Source: JAXMAO01 sp046350375
GTDB taxonomy: Bacteria; Planctomycetota; Phycisphaerae; UBA1845; UTPLA1
NCBI GenBank assembly: GCA_046350375.1
Contig: JAXMAO010000009.1
Location: 62,001 to 126,000 of the forward strand
DNA length: 64,000 bases
Direction of reading: 5' to 3'
Part shown: positions 18,201-24,182 of the stretch, one piece after another
Layout of the letters: each line of letters opens with the position of its first letter
Position numbering within the stretch: the stretch's first letter is position 1
The notes under the pieces: model-generated
Told to the model about the DNA's origin: nothing
Seen by the model: only the letters and a program-made list of their open reading frames with translations
The model's database searches: none
Made by a program: the position numbers and the translations under genes

Positions 18201-18386
18201 CCGGCGCCGGTCACGCCCGGGCCGGGCCCGAACCCGAATCCGAATCCGAATCCGAATCCGAACCCCAACCCGAATCCGAACCCGATCTGCGGAATGGGAA
18301 CGGCCCAGGCCGTGTCGCTCATGCCGCTGATGCTGGTCGGAATGCGCTGGCTCCGCCGGCGGCGAGCAACCCCGCCGCGGCGCTAG
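12240..18386 (+). CDS. Giant secreted metalloprotease-like protein with TSP3 repeats and C-terminal anchor
   Basis: A 2048-residue exported protein with a signal peptide ending SRAAAQS (about residue 37). The catalytic-like core contains HEFLH at 792-796 followed by EGYPDLYS and GIWDIMSGG, as in the M6 (immune inhibitor A) peptidase clan. A PKD-like domain (about 1334-1420) precedes 15 thrombospondin type 3 units (about 1426-1905, D-x-D-x-D-G and DNCP repeats, calcium binding) and an HYR-like domain (about 1906-1990). A nine-fold Asn-Pro linker then leads to Cys-Gly-Met-Gly (Cys2017), a hydrophobic helix and an Arg-rich tail, a tripartite anchor resembling MYXO-CTERM signals. Start 12240 follows AGGGGAG. 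Additional D-x-N-x-N-G loops lie near the N-terminus. Confidence 0.8.
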   Translation: MIVRRPINRMWTQTARAALALAGLMIGAGSRAAAQSGGGTPEPGDRKFVLMLAAPVKAIGYDNNNLPNPNDIWDQYFDRNKPTVDSFAEYWNEISYGNVSVSGDVYGWVEVPWPLLPRDPGPLIIDPGSATEGTIQQNIPFTDLNGNGRCEQFNGERFLDGDAMILIDYNGNRAGTAGPNGEPDIAGPTTRPGPTDPGGGVLDGVWTPGERFLDLNGNGRYDALLESTADGNADAFCVPDGIIEPNEFCDLDGDNQWDVPEPFEDFLLMYDPTGSDPDSRWVRLDPSLGNPQEDGFGGRKWAEAYIRTNYPGNADALIARCGNQQYDGPERWLESSNTGSKLQQRPDSNMFVLGLSTPPPDVGAFRWNYTRWWNEYFKDRPLASGATTQPVSPISAPPEFDSRIPDLVQFDPNNPSFGTGADGRLRPFSANVGGTRARNGMRCTPDTVADGCPTAGPPPDDANPGNGSVDTRNQVQADGTNILPDQLDSNGDGRNDYYDGPAEFDDLPSSIYHARSASGVIGPGDMLGLPFPTAETYGGDGRLGEVTSAYGNNPYGTDIGLGVPGVPPNPDNIIPAAGPLAFFVHGSGGFDGGNVLNLEYLTWLKDVRPTTQPGEGFEWQYPNVPNAPRAFKRDYNLDGLLDMGEVRQAGTENYAMDLTLDTPNDGGPNTNYPYNRRRMAEDVVAALDFSVDWDDVSQLVGGRMLVSGSILLPPGVSGAGLANGGRGLFQLPAPGMDLPVQVTDFSASDPAHPLDIPTETLFFSDFATGVDGPGESGLPIGALGFGKELMAHEFLHVWEGYPDLYSYNEYIGGPISRPVGIWDIMSGGFVHPAPILKEFGFGSLIRHDPWVEAIDLTSMLPIDQEATVKIDDYAFLPKGSAFYFEDPAGSGERFYFYRLTRPNSSTNPRPINFSKYCTDPAFGGTGSDGVLIMHTDTGRVSLEGLPQQQQIATHLTYSIVQADGRQQLEAGTNSGDAGDPFPGSTGNRVWNDSTDPSSRFYGQHSSGIEITNIVTQPTYSLVTFRWRPQLVPELSFIDPPNGSIVGGAFRIRYDAFDQFGGTKMKFFFDRDAVGYDGTQIGSPVSKQPQRVSGTVGVPIASLPGDGVYYFYAQMVPGPGADGRVDPMFSTPRAADTNRGRGTLANLSVNTAVSRLEQWTVTCVDDTVAGLEKWKVEGTVSGVQATMATTGMSYLTPIGGVAFQINWTGIEDGGLDTDLSNDAGVFKLTDNSANFHATDFKPGDTIRITGGPVGARVGIYQIVDVPDNHTLALASDAGTSNGVGGVTYRLHSFTDGNGGTPDKFTFLTSGLTPYSYPIEILNGQLVDRLFPDVVVSYPDDATNPQRRAPLRVQFDASRTRDELGQPNPGLSYRWELGDGTIRTGITPLHTYNTPFPSGVVVKVTVTNAVTGVSGSTSLTVFVNPPFIDADGDGVEDSVDNCRSVPNIGQEDGDGDGVGDVCDNCEFVANANQADLDHDGIGDLCDNDRDGDGVANGVDNCPDIANAAQTDTDGDAIPGVGGGDVCDPDLDGDGVLNGVDNCPNVSNPDQANLDHDAFGDACDDDIDGDGIGNGVDNCPLISNHDQHDLDTDGLGDVCDSDRDGDGVANGADNCPNVANPNQADSNSNGVGDACESDADGDGRPDPLDNCVTRANPDQADTDGDGKGNACDNCPTVANADQADQDNDGIGDVCDNDRDGDGVVNASDNCPTVANANQANLDGDALGDACDDDMDNDGRPNGTDNCPRVANPDQADADGDGKGDVCDNCPSKPNADQADGDGDGVGTACDNCPTVANASQANLDGDTLGDACDSDVDGDGVGNSTDNCPLVANPNQADANHNGVGDLCESDVDGDGRPDPIDNCPNVANADQADSDGDGRGNVCDNCLTIPNPSQADRNNDGVGDACDPAFEFLNCPSDFLLVAQSAQGAPLFYPVPTVLHPSGLVNVTRSHDPGAVFPIGETTVTLTATQVTGISPVQQITCTFKVKVIPAPVTPGPGPNPNPNPNPNPNPNPNPNPICGMGTAQAVSLMPLMLVGMRWLRRRRATPPRR
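16516..17955 (+). repeat. Thrombospondin type 3 coding repeats
   Basis: About 1.4 kb of degenerate tandem coding repeats, each giving Asp-Asn-Cys-Pro followed by an Asn/Gln-Ala-Asp and a D-x-D-G-x-G-D-x-C-D calcium loop. There are 15 DNC units. The repeat is a protein-level feature: codon third positions vary, so it is not a recent exact expansion. Confidence 0.9.
18231..18284 (+). repeat. Nine Asn-Pro codon repeats
   Basis: 54 bases of AAY-CCG repeated nine times, encoding the flexible linker before the C-terminal anchor of the giant secreted protein. The near-identical DNA makes it prone to length variation. Confidence 0.9.
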
Positions 18387-18452
18387 GTCGCGAATGCGGA
18401 AAGTCAGATCATCGCGAGCGGGCTCATCGGCAGCCCGCCGCGCCCGGACAGA

Positions 18453-18472
18453 ACGGGCAGAATGCCCGTTTT
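18453..18472 (+). terminator. Intrinsic terminator after the giant gene
   Basis: ACGGGCA, loop GAA, TGCCCGT, then a short T-run, 66 bases after the stop at 18386. The same hairpin family recurs at 18519-18535, so it may also be a copy of a dispersed element. Confidence 0.55.
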
Positions 18473-18504
18473 GAGATTGGATCGCCCGGGCGCTCAGTCC
18501 GCGC

Positions 18505-18560
18505 TGAGATTGCGTGCCACGGGCGTCTCGCCCGTCCGGAACGGGCAAGATGCCCTTACC
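18505..18560. repeat. Small GC hairpin repeats
   Basis: ACGGGCG-TCT-CGCCCGT (18519-18535) is followed by CGGGCAAGATGCCC, both echoing the 18453-18472 hairpin. The wording (GTGCCACGGGCG-TCT-CGCCCGT, then CGGGCAAGATGCCC) looks like a mobile or dispersed palindromic element lying between convergent genes. Confidence 0.45.
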
Positions 18561-18587
18561 ACCCGACGTTTCAACCGGGACAGACCC

Positions 18588-20114
18588 CTAGCGATCGGCC
18601 GACACCACCTCGATCTTCAGCCGGCCGATCAGTGCCACGATGTTCATCGCGCCCGACATCAGCGATTCGTCGTTCATCGACATGATCGCCAGCGCCACGT
18701 GCGTCGGGTCGCAGTCGGTCTGGCGCATCGCGGCGTCGATGTCGATCCAGCGCCCGTCGATCCAGACCTGCGTCCACATGTGATAGCCGAACAGCGGCCG
18801 GTCGGGGGCGCTGTCCGGCGCCATCACCAGCCCGGCGACGCAGCGGGCCGGCAGCCCCGCGGCGCGGGCCAGCGCCGCCAGCAGCACGCCATGTTCGGTG
18901 CAGTCGCCCTGGCGGCGCCGCGCGACCTCGGTCGCGGTCGCCATCGCCACGTCCAGCCCCTTGTTCGTGATGTAGCCGGTCACGAACTTCCGCAGCCGGT
19001 CGGCCTTGGCGGCGGGCAGCGCGGCGTCGCCGACGGCCTTGCGCGACAGTTTCTGAATCTGCGCGTCGTTGATGTCGCAGTAGGCGCTGGCGCGAAGAAA
19101 CTCGCGGCGGATGCGGCGCGGCGGCGCCTTGGGAACGCTTTCGCCGGCCCGCAGCGCGGCCCAGTCGAGCCGCGCCACTTCGAGCGTGCCGGTCGATTCG
19201 CCGTCGCGCCGGAAGGTCTGCATCTCGGTGTTCGGCAGGTCGGGCAGGCGCGCCCCGTCGGCGGTCGATAAGCGCAGCGTGAGGCGCGGCGCGTCGCGGC
19301 GGACGCGGCCGGTCGCGGTGATGAACGTGTTGTTGAACATCTCCGGCGCGCGGTCGAGCTTGCGGGCCGTCTTCTCGTCGCAGCGGACCATGCGGATGTG
19401 AAACGCGCCCAGATTGACCTCGTTGACCAGCGGAGTGCCGTCGGCGTCGACCCAGGCCTCGCTCTCGATCGGCTGGTCGAGCTTCATGGTGGTGGTGACG
19501 CGCAGCGCTTTGGTCTGCCGGCCGAGCAGGTCGATCGTCTCCCAGCCGCGCACGGCAAACTCGGCCACCAGCGCGTGGTCGGCGGCGAGCGTCGGCTCGT
19601 AGGTCTTCAGCGTGAACCGGGTGCCGGGCTTCAGGCCGCGGCGCTGCTGTTCGAGGAACTGTCCCCAGGCGAAACGGACCTCGGGGTCGAAGTCGTGCTC
19701 GGCCCGCTGCTCGGCGCCGAACTGTTTCGTCACCAGCGTGATCTTGCCATTGCGCACCGTGCCCTGCTGCACCACCGGCGCGTCGCCCATCCGCATGGTG
19801 CTCTCGAACCCCAGCGGCTGACCGCCGAGCGATTCGCGATAGGCCTGCTCGACCTTGATTGAGACCTTGGCGCGGTCGCGCGTCAGGTTGAAGACGATGT
19901 CGGCCCGCGACTCGATCGTGTCGCCGTCCCGGCGCGTGGTGGCGTGCATCGAGCCGCACTGGGCCTTGTCGAGCAGCACGGCGTACCACTCGTCCATGAA
20001 GACCCCGGCCGGTGGATTGGCGAAGTCGATCCGCTTGCGCTTTTCGGCCGGCGCGGCGGGCGCGATCGCCAGACAGAGACTGACCGACAGCACGCGTGCG
20101 AAGGTTCGATTCAT
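18588..20114 (-). CDS. Secreted transglutaminase-like protein
   Basis: A 508-residue protein with a signal peptide (about 1-23, ending APAAPAEK) and a C-terminal transglutaminase-like domain. Catalytic Cys405 lies in QGDCTEHGVLLAALARAAGL and His445 in GYHMWTQVWIDGRWIDID, with the third residue an Asp shortly after, giving the Cys-His-Asp triad of microbial transglutaminase/peptidase folds. The first 380 residues are beta-rich with no clear family. The likely action is amide cleavage or cross-linking in the envelope. The ATG at 20114 lies five bases after the stop of the TSUP permease, so the two are probably co-transcribed. Confidence 0.85.
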   Translation of the reverse strand: MNRTFARVLSVSLCLAIAPAAPAEKRKRIDFANPPAGVFMDEWYAVLLDKAQCGSMHATTRRDGDTIESRADIVFNLTRDRAKVSIKVEQAYRESLGGQPLGFESTMRMGDAPVVQQGTVRNGKITLVTKQFGAEQRAEHDFDPEVRFAWGQFLEQQRRGLKPGTRFTLKTYEPTLAADHALVAEFAVRGWETIDLLGRQTKALRVTTTMKLDQPIESEAWVDADGTPLVNEVNLGAFHIRMVRCDEKTARKLDRAPEMFNNTFITATGRVRRDAPRLTLRLSTADGARLPDLPNTEMQTFRRDGESTGTLEVARLDWAALRAGESVPKAPPRRIRREFLRASAYCDINDAQIQKLSRKAVGDAALPAAKADRLRKFVTGYITNKGLDVAMATATEVARRRQGDCTEHGVLLAALARAAGLPARCVAGLVMAPDSAPDRPLFGYHMWTQVWIDGRWIDIDAAMRQTDCDPTHVALAIMSMNDESLMSGAMNIVALIGRLKIEVVSADR

Positions 20115-20119
20115 GTCGA

Positions 20120-20923
20120 TTAAGACCTCGGTTCTGTTTCGGCGGCGCCGCGGGCCGACTTGCCGGACGAGTGCGACCCCGCCGCGCCCGCCAGCAGCAG
20201 CTTACCCGCCGCCAGCAGCACCACGGCCGCCAGCACGCGGCGCAGCGCCACGCCCGACAGGCGCCGGCTTCCCATGGTAGCCCCGATCGTCCCGCCCAGC
20301 AGGACCGCTGCCGCCCACACCCCGATCTGCGGCGGCAGACGCGACGGCGAAATGCCCAGCCCGGCCATGCCGGCCAGCGAATTGAGCAGGATGAAGACCA
20401 CCGACGTGCCGGCCGCAACCCGCGGCTCGGCCCAGCCCATGAGCAGGATCAGCGGCGTCAGAAACACTCCCCCACCGACGCCCGTCAGGCCGGACAGCGC
20501 GCCGAGCGCCCCGCCGCACAGCAGCGCGACCGGCAGCGGCGGCGGACGCACCGGCCCCGCCGATCGCTGCGCCGTCCAGGCCAATCGCACGGCCGCCAGC
20601 AGCAACGCCGTGCCGATGATCAGCTCCTGCACGCGCGGCGGCGCATTCTTTGAGCCGCCCCAGTAGGCCAGCGGCACGGACATGGCCACGAACGGCAGTA
20701 CCTGGCGCCATTTCACCAGCCCGGCCCGGCCGAACTGCACGGTGCCGACCGCGGCCACCAGGACGTTTAACGTGAGTGCGATCGGTCGCATTCGGTCGGA
20801 CGTGAAGCCGGCCAGCGTCATGACGGCCAGATAACCCGACGCGCCCGCATGCCCGACCATGGCGTAGGCGGCCGCGACGACGAGGAACGCCGCAGTCAGC
20901 AGTGCGTCGGTGGAGTTGAGCAA
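20120..20923 (-). CDS. TauE/SafE (TSUP) family membrane permease
   Basis: About 267 residues with eight hydrophobic segments and the family's glycine-rich repeats (ALSGLTGVGGGVFLTPLILL, then GTIGATMGSRRL). TSUP proteins export or import sulfite, sulfoacetate or other small organosulfur anions. The C-terminus is short and basic. The start is uncertain: TTG 20923 is preceded by AAGGGG and gives a normal N-terminal helix, while a GTG at 21022 would add 33 non-conserved residues. It precedes the transglutaminase by five bases. Two perfect palindromes lie 120-180 bases upstream and may regulate it. Confidence 0.8.
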   Translation of the reverse strand: MLNSTDALLTAAFLVVAAAYAMVGHAGASGYLAVMTLAGFTSDRMRPIALTLNVLVAAVGTVQFGRAGLVKWRQVLPFVAMSVPLAYWGGSKNAPPRVQELIIGTALLLAAVRLAWTAQRSAGPVRPPPLPVALLCGGALGALSGLTGVGGGVFLTPLILLMGWAEPRVAAGTSVVFILLNSLAGMAGLGISPSRLPPQIGVWAAAVLLGGTIGATMGSRRLSGVALRRVLAAVVLLAAGKLLLAGAAGSHSSGKSARGAAETEPRS

Positions 20924-21044
20924 GGGGCCCCTTCTGCGAGATGGCGACCGGGGGAGCGTCGGGGTTGCGAGCCTGAAGTGCAAGGCGCGGAGGGCGGGCC
21001 CGCGTTCGTGAACTGCGGCCACTCCGGCCGGGACAGCGAAACAT

Positions 21045-21059
21045 TTGATTATAAATCAA
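21045..21059. promoter_or_regulatory. Palindrome overlapping a minus-strand -10 box
   Basis: TTGATT-ATA-AATCAA is a perfect inverted repeat. Read on the minus strand, it contains TATAAT (plus positions 21048-21053), a consensus -10 for the TSUP gene, so a bound regulator would block transcription. Confidence 0.5.
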
Positions 21060-21083
21060 TATGCGCCGACGCACTGCCTCTAA

Positions 21084-21100
21084 ATTGACTGTCAGTCAAT
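21084..21100. promoter_or_regulatory. TetR-type operator-like palindrome
   Basis: ATTGACT-GTC-AGTCAAT is a perfect seven-base inverted repeat with a three-base centre. The form TTGACTG-x-CAGTCAA is typical of TetR-family operators. It lies upstream of the TSUP gene and just beyond the fabG terminator. Confidence 0.5.
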
Positions 21101-21114
21101 GCACGTCTCGAAGG

Positions 21115-21138
21115 AAAAGGCTGCCCGCCTGGACAGCC
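21115..21138 (-). terminator. Intrinsic terminator of fabG
   Basis: On the minus strand GGCTGTCC-AGGC-GGGCAGCC (one G.T pair) is followed by TTTTCC, 17 bases after the fabG stop. Confidence 0.75.
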
Positions 21139-21154
21139 TCTGTAACTTGATGAT

Positions 21155-21904
21155 TTACATGTACATCCCGCCGTTGACGCTGACCGTCTCGCCCGTCACA
21201 TACGCGGCCCGCGGCGACGCCAGGAACTGCACCGCGAAGGCGATCTCCTCTGGCTTGCCCAGCCGGCCGACTGGCGTGTTCTTCTTGACCACCTCGAGCG
21301 CCTCGGCCGGCACGACCGAGGTCATGTCGGTCTCGATGTAGCCCGGGGCGACGCAGTTGACGGTGACGTTCTTGCGGGCCACCTCGCGGGCCAGCGACTT
21401 GGCGAACGCGATCAGCCCGGCCTTGGCGGCGGCGTAGTTCGCCTGCCCGAAGTTGCCCATCTGCCCGACCACCGACGAGATGAAGACGATCCGCCCCCAG
21501 TTGGTGTTGGTCATCCCGGGCAGGACGGCCTGGGTGACCAAGGCCTGGCCGGTCAGGTTGGTGTCGATCACTTCCTTCCACTGCTCGGGCGTCATCTTCG
21601 AAAAGCTGCGGTCGCGGGTGATGCCGGCGTTGTTCACCAGCACCTGGATCGGTCCCAGGTCCTTCTGGACCTGCTCGATCATGGTGTGGATCTGCTCGGG
21701 CTTGCCGACGTCGCACTTGTAGGCCTTGGCCTTGCGACCCTGGGCGGTTATCTGCTTGACGACCTCCTCCGCCGCGGCCGAGTTCGACGCGTAGTTGACC
21801 GCCACGTCGGCGCCCATTTCGGCCAGCCCCAAAGCGATCGCGCGGCCGATTCCGCGTGACCCGCCCGTCACCAGCGCCACCTTGCCTGCAAGCTCCGCAG
21901 CCAT
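21155..21904 (-). CDS. fabG: 3-oxoacyl-ACP reductase (short-chain dehydrogenase)
   Basis: A 249-residue classical SDR enzyme. TGGSRGIG (13-20) binds NADP(H), NNAG is at about 91-94, the catalytic Ser lies in ISSVVGQMG, and the Tyr/Lys pair in QANYAAAKAG; the C-terminus PRAAYVTGETVSVNGGMYM is typical of FabG. It reduces beta-ketoacyl-ACP in fatty acid elongation in the cytoplasm. The ATG at 21904 has GGAGG nine bases upstream. No other fab gene is adjacent, so a role in polyhydroxyalkanoate or another beta-keto reduction is possible, but the sequence is standard FabG. Its own terminator follows. Confidence 0.93.
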   Translation of the reverse strand: MAAELAGKVALVTGGSRGIGRAIALGLAEMGADVAVNYASNSAAAEEVVKQITAQGRKAKAYKCDVGKPEQIHTMIEQVQKDLGPIQVLVNNAGITRDRSFSKMTPEQWKEVIDTNLTGQALVTQAVLPGMTNTNWGRIVFISSVVGQMGNFGQANYAAAKAGLIAFAKSLAREVARKNVTVNCVAPGYIETDMTSVVPAEALEVVKKNTPVGRLGKPEEIAFAVQFLASPRAAYVTGETVSVNGGMYM

Positions 21905-22053
21905 GTGAAATCCTCCGTTGTCGATCGGCGAAACTGACATGTCGGCCGGCGTCCGGACGGGCGCCCCGGCCGGGCCGAGAGCATACCGCGCGGCTGTGAA
22001 AAGTGCGAACCAAATCCGCCGGCAGACGCGGCCCGACCACGCCGCCACGCCGG

Positions 22054-22446
22054 TCAGAACAACAGCTTGAAGAGCATGTCCAGCCGGCCCGAGAGCACCA
22101 GCTTGCGGCCCGAAAAACGCATCACGGCGCGAATCTGCTCGCGATAGCCGGGCTGGTAGCAGTGTGACTGGCAGTGCTTGCAGGCCGGCTTGGGCGAAAA
22201 CGGGCAGTGCGCCCGCTTCACGAAGGCGTGGGACAGCAGCCGCGTGCACGCGGGACAGAGCAGCAGCGGGCGGCGGCCGGCCGCGAAAGGCCCGTCGAAC
22301 CCCTTCAAGGCAAAGGCGCCGCGGGCCACGTCGGCGTGCGTGTGGCGGCAGTAGATGTCGATGAACCGCGCGAGGGTCTTCAGATCGCGGTCGAGCGTCG
22401 GGTCGGGACGCGGGTCGGGCTCGTGCTGGGTCAGCGCCAGGCGCAT
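22054..22446 (-). CDS. YgbA-type nitrogen-oxide-associated protein
   Basis: A 130-residue protein of the nitrous-oxide-stimulated-promoter family (YgbA_NO). The signature is near the N-terminus (RDLKTLARFIDIYCRHTHAD), followed by a Cys-rich core (CPACTRLLSHAF, CPFSPKPACKHCQSHCYQP), consistent with iron or zinc binding. In proteobacteria the family is controlled by NO-responsive regulators and linked to recovery from nitrosative stress. It starts nine bases after the NHL lipoprotein gene, so it is the last gene of the cytochrome operon. This hints that the respiratory chain deals with, or is damaged by, nitrogen oxides. Confidence 0.85.
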   Translation of the reverse strand: MRLALTQHEPDPRPDPTLDRDLKTLARFIDIYCRHTHADVARGAFALKGFDGPFAAGRRPLLLCPACTRLLSHAFVKRAHCPFSPKPACKHCQSHCYQPGYREQIRAVMRFSGRKLVLSGRLDMLFKLLF

Positions 22447-22455
22447 CGGCCGATT

Positions 22456-23469
22456 CTACCGCGCAGCGAGCAGGAAGACGCCGATGCCGGCCGGCGGTCC
22501 GGCGTTGGCAACGAAGACGACCGCGTCGGGTTCCAGGCTCGCCGGTGCGAAACCGCGGAAGTACGGCAGCAGCCCGCGCGACAGACAGACGCCCGTCGGC
22601 ACGGCGAGCAGCGGGCGGCCGCGGGCCGAGACAAGCTCCGCGCCGGACGCGTCGCAGACGTGCAGCATATGTTCGGCCGCATCGACCAGGCACAGCGCGG
22701 CGCCGCGGTCGTCGCAGGCAAGCTGCCGCGGGCGGCGGATCGCGCGCGCGGCGACGGCGGCGAAACTGCCGGCGGGCGACCCGCGCAGCAGGCGCCCGAG
22801 CAGCGCGTCGGAGAGCCAGAGTTGATCGCCGACGGCGCAGACCCCGGCCGGCGCGGCGCCGCACGTCGCGCCGCGAAACACGATCCGCCACTCGCCGCCG
22901 GGCAGCGGCGTGGCGTAGAGGCAGTGGTCCGCGGCGTCGGCGGCGAACAGCGTGTCGGCGCTGACGGCCAGGGCGATCGGCCGAAACGCGGGCGTCGGCC
23001 CGGCAATCAGCCGCGACGCGTCGCGCGACAGGCTGCTGGCGGTGATGCGGTGGGCGTCGGCCTCGGCGGAATAGAGCGTGCCGTCCGGCCCGAAGGCGAC
23101 CGCCACCGGCCGCGCCAGCGGCGCGACGACGCGCGTGCGACCGTGCTCGAAATCGAAGACCACCACCCGCGAAAGCGACGCGTCGGCGATCGCCAGCCAG
23201 CGGCCCCACGCGGCGGCGCTCAGCGGCCGGGCGAACGGATAGTGCGGGAACGCCGGCTCGCCGCGCAGCCACGCCAAGATCGGGCTGGAGCCGGGCACCT
23301 GCACCGGCAGCTCGTCGAGCCGACCCAGATAGGCGAGCCGCGGCGTCGCGGGCGGCGGCGGAAAGCAGATCGGCGCGGCGACGCGGGCCGCGCAGCCGGA
23401 CAGCGCGGCGAGCCCGACGGTCGCCGCCAGGCACGCGCCCGCGCTGGCAGTCGCGCGGCGGTGACTCAT
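22456..23469 (-). CDS. NHL-type beta-propeller lipoprotein B
   Basis: A 337-residue lipoprotein: signal peptide ending in LSGC (Cys26), a FPPPPATPRLAYLGRL segment just after it, then repeated beta-propeller blades of the NHL/SMP-30 type (RPVAVAFGPDGTLYSAEADA and RPIALAVSADTLFAADAADH are two). It shares the FPPPP-x3-RLAxLG start with the other propeller lipoprotein of this cluster, showing they are paralogues. There are no haem motifs. ATG 23469 overlaps the stop of the 4-haem gene (ATGA). Propeller lipoproteins beside outer-membrane cytochromes probably organise or cap the conduit; this is inference. Confidence 0.8.
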   Translation of the reverse strand: MSHRRATASAGACLAATVGLAALSGCAARVAAPICFPPPPATPRLAYLGRLDELPVQVPGSSPILAWLRGEPAFPHYPFARPLSAAAWGRWLAIADASLSRVVVFDFEHGRTRVVAPLARPVAVAFGPDGTLYSAEADAHRITASSLSRDASRLIAGPTPAFRPIALAVSADTLFAADAADHCLYATPLPGGEWRIVFRGATCGAAPAGVCAVGDQLWLSDALLGRLLRGSPAGSFAAVAARAIRRPRQLACDDRGAALCLVDAAEHMLHVCDASGAELVSARGRPLLAVPTGVCLSRGLLPYFRGFAPASLEPDAVVFVANAGPPAGIGVFLLAAR

Positions 23470-24182
23470 TTCAGATGACACGACAGGCACAGCGCCGACC
23501 GCCGGTCGGACTTCACCAGCATGCCCGGAATGCCCAGCGCGTTGTGCGGATCGTGACACGAGACGCACTCGACGCGCCCGTTCGGCAGGCGGATGCGTCC
23601 CTCGGCGGTGAGCTGCGCGATCGGGGCATACTGCCGACGGAACGTGCGGCGGTCGTGGCCGCTGCGCGGATACTCGACGCCGACCGGGTGATCGCGGTGC
23701 GGCTGGACCAGCGCCGCGCGGGCGACGAACTCGCGCCCGTCGTCGCCGCAGTCGACCGCCGACGCGAGCGAGCCGTCGTGACACGAGAGACACAGCGCCG
23801 TCGAGTCGGCGACCCGCCAGGCAGGCTCCGCACCCGCGAGCACCTGGCCGCGCGGATCGCGGGCGTCGCGCGGCAGTCGCGTCCAGACCGGCGGCGGCGG
23901 CGAGCCGTGACACGGCGCGCAGCGCTGCGCCAGCGGCGCGGCCGGGCCGAGGAAGTCGTGCCGCGAATTCGAGAAGCCGGGCAGCGCCGGGGCGGGGTCT
24001 CGCGGCGGCGGAACGGTACCGATCTGCGGCGCTGAAGCGGCGCTGGTCTGCGGCACGACGGGCGCCGCGACCGGCAGCGGCGAACCGGGCGCGCGCTCGG
24101 CCGGCGATTGCGAATCCGGCGCGCTGGCGCTCGGCGGCGACGCGAGCTGCGCGACCACGATCAAGGCGACCAGCGGCTTCAT
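23466..24182 (-). CDS. Tetrahaem cytochrome c, secreted
   Basis: A 238-residue exported protein with a signal peptide (MKPLVALIVVAQLASPPSASA), a Pro/Ala-rich linker to about 60, and four CXXCH haem sites (CAPCHG, CLSCHD, CVSCHD, CLSCHL, the last at the extreme C-terminus). Two sites are followed by D/H residues typical of bis-His multihaem packing. It is translationally coupled on both sides (ATGA overlaps with the 12-haem gene upstream and the propeller lipoprotein downstream). It is probably an electron carrier at the outer membrane end of the cluster. Confidence 0.85.
   Translation of the reverse strand: MKPLVALIVVAQLASPPSASAPDSQSPAERAPGSPLPVAAPVVPQTSAASAPQIGTVPPPRDPAPALPGFSNSRHDFLGPAAPLAQRCAPCHGSPPPPVWTRLPRDARDPRGQVLAGAEPAWRVADSTALCLSCHDGSLASAVDCGDDGREFVARAALVQPHRDHPVGVEYPRSGHDRRTFRRQYAPIAQLTAEGRIRLPNGRVECVSCHDPHNALGIPGMLVKSDRRSALCLSCHLK

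Noticed and set aside
16516..18284. Possible CRISPR array or satellite DNA
   Set aside because: The repeats are in frame, degenerate at third positions and encode TSP3 units and an Asn-Pro linker; there are no constant repeats with unique spacers.
14529..18548. A 1339-residue open frame on the minus strand opposite the giant secreted gene
   Set aside because: It is antisense to the Asp/Gly codon repeats (GAC-GGC), whose complement is Val/Ala; it has no domain, no plausible start and only repetitive Val-Gly-His content.
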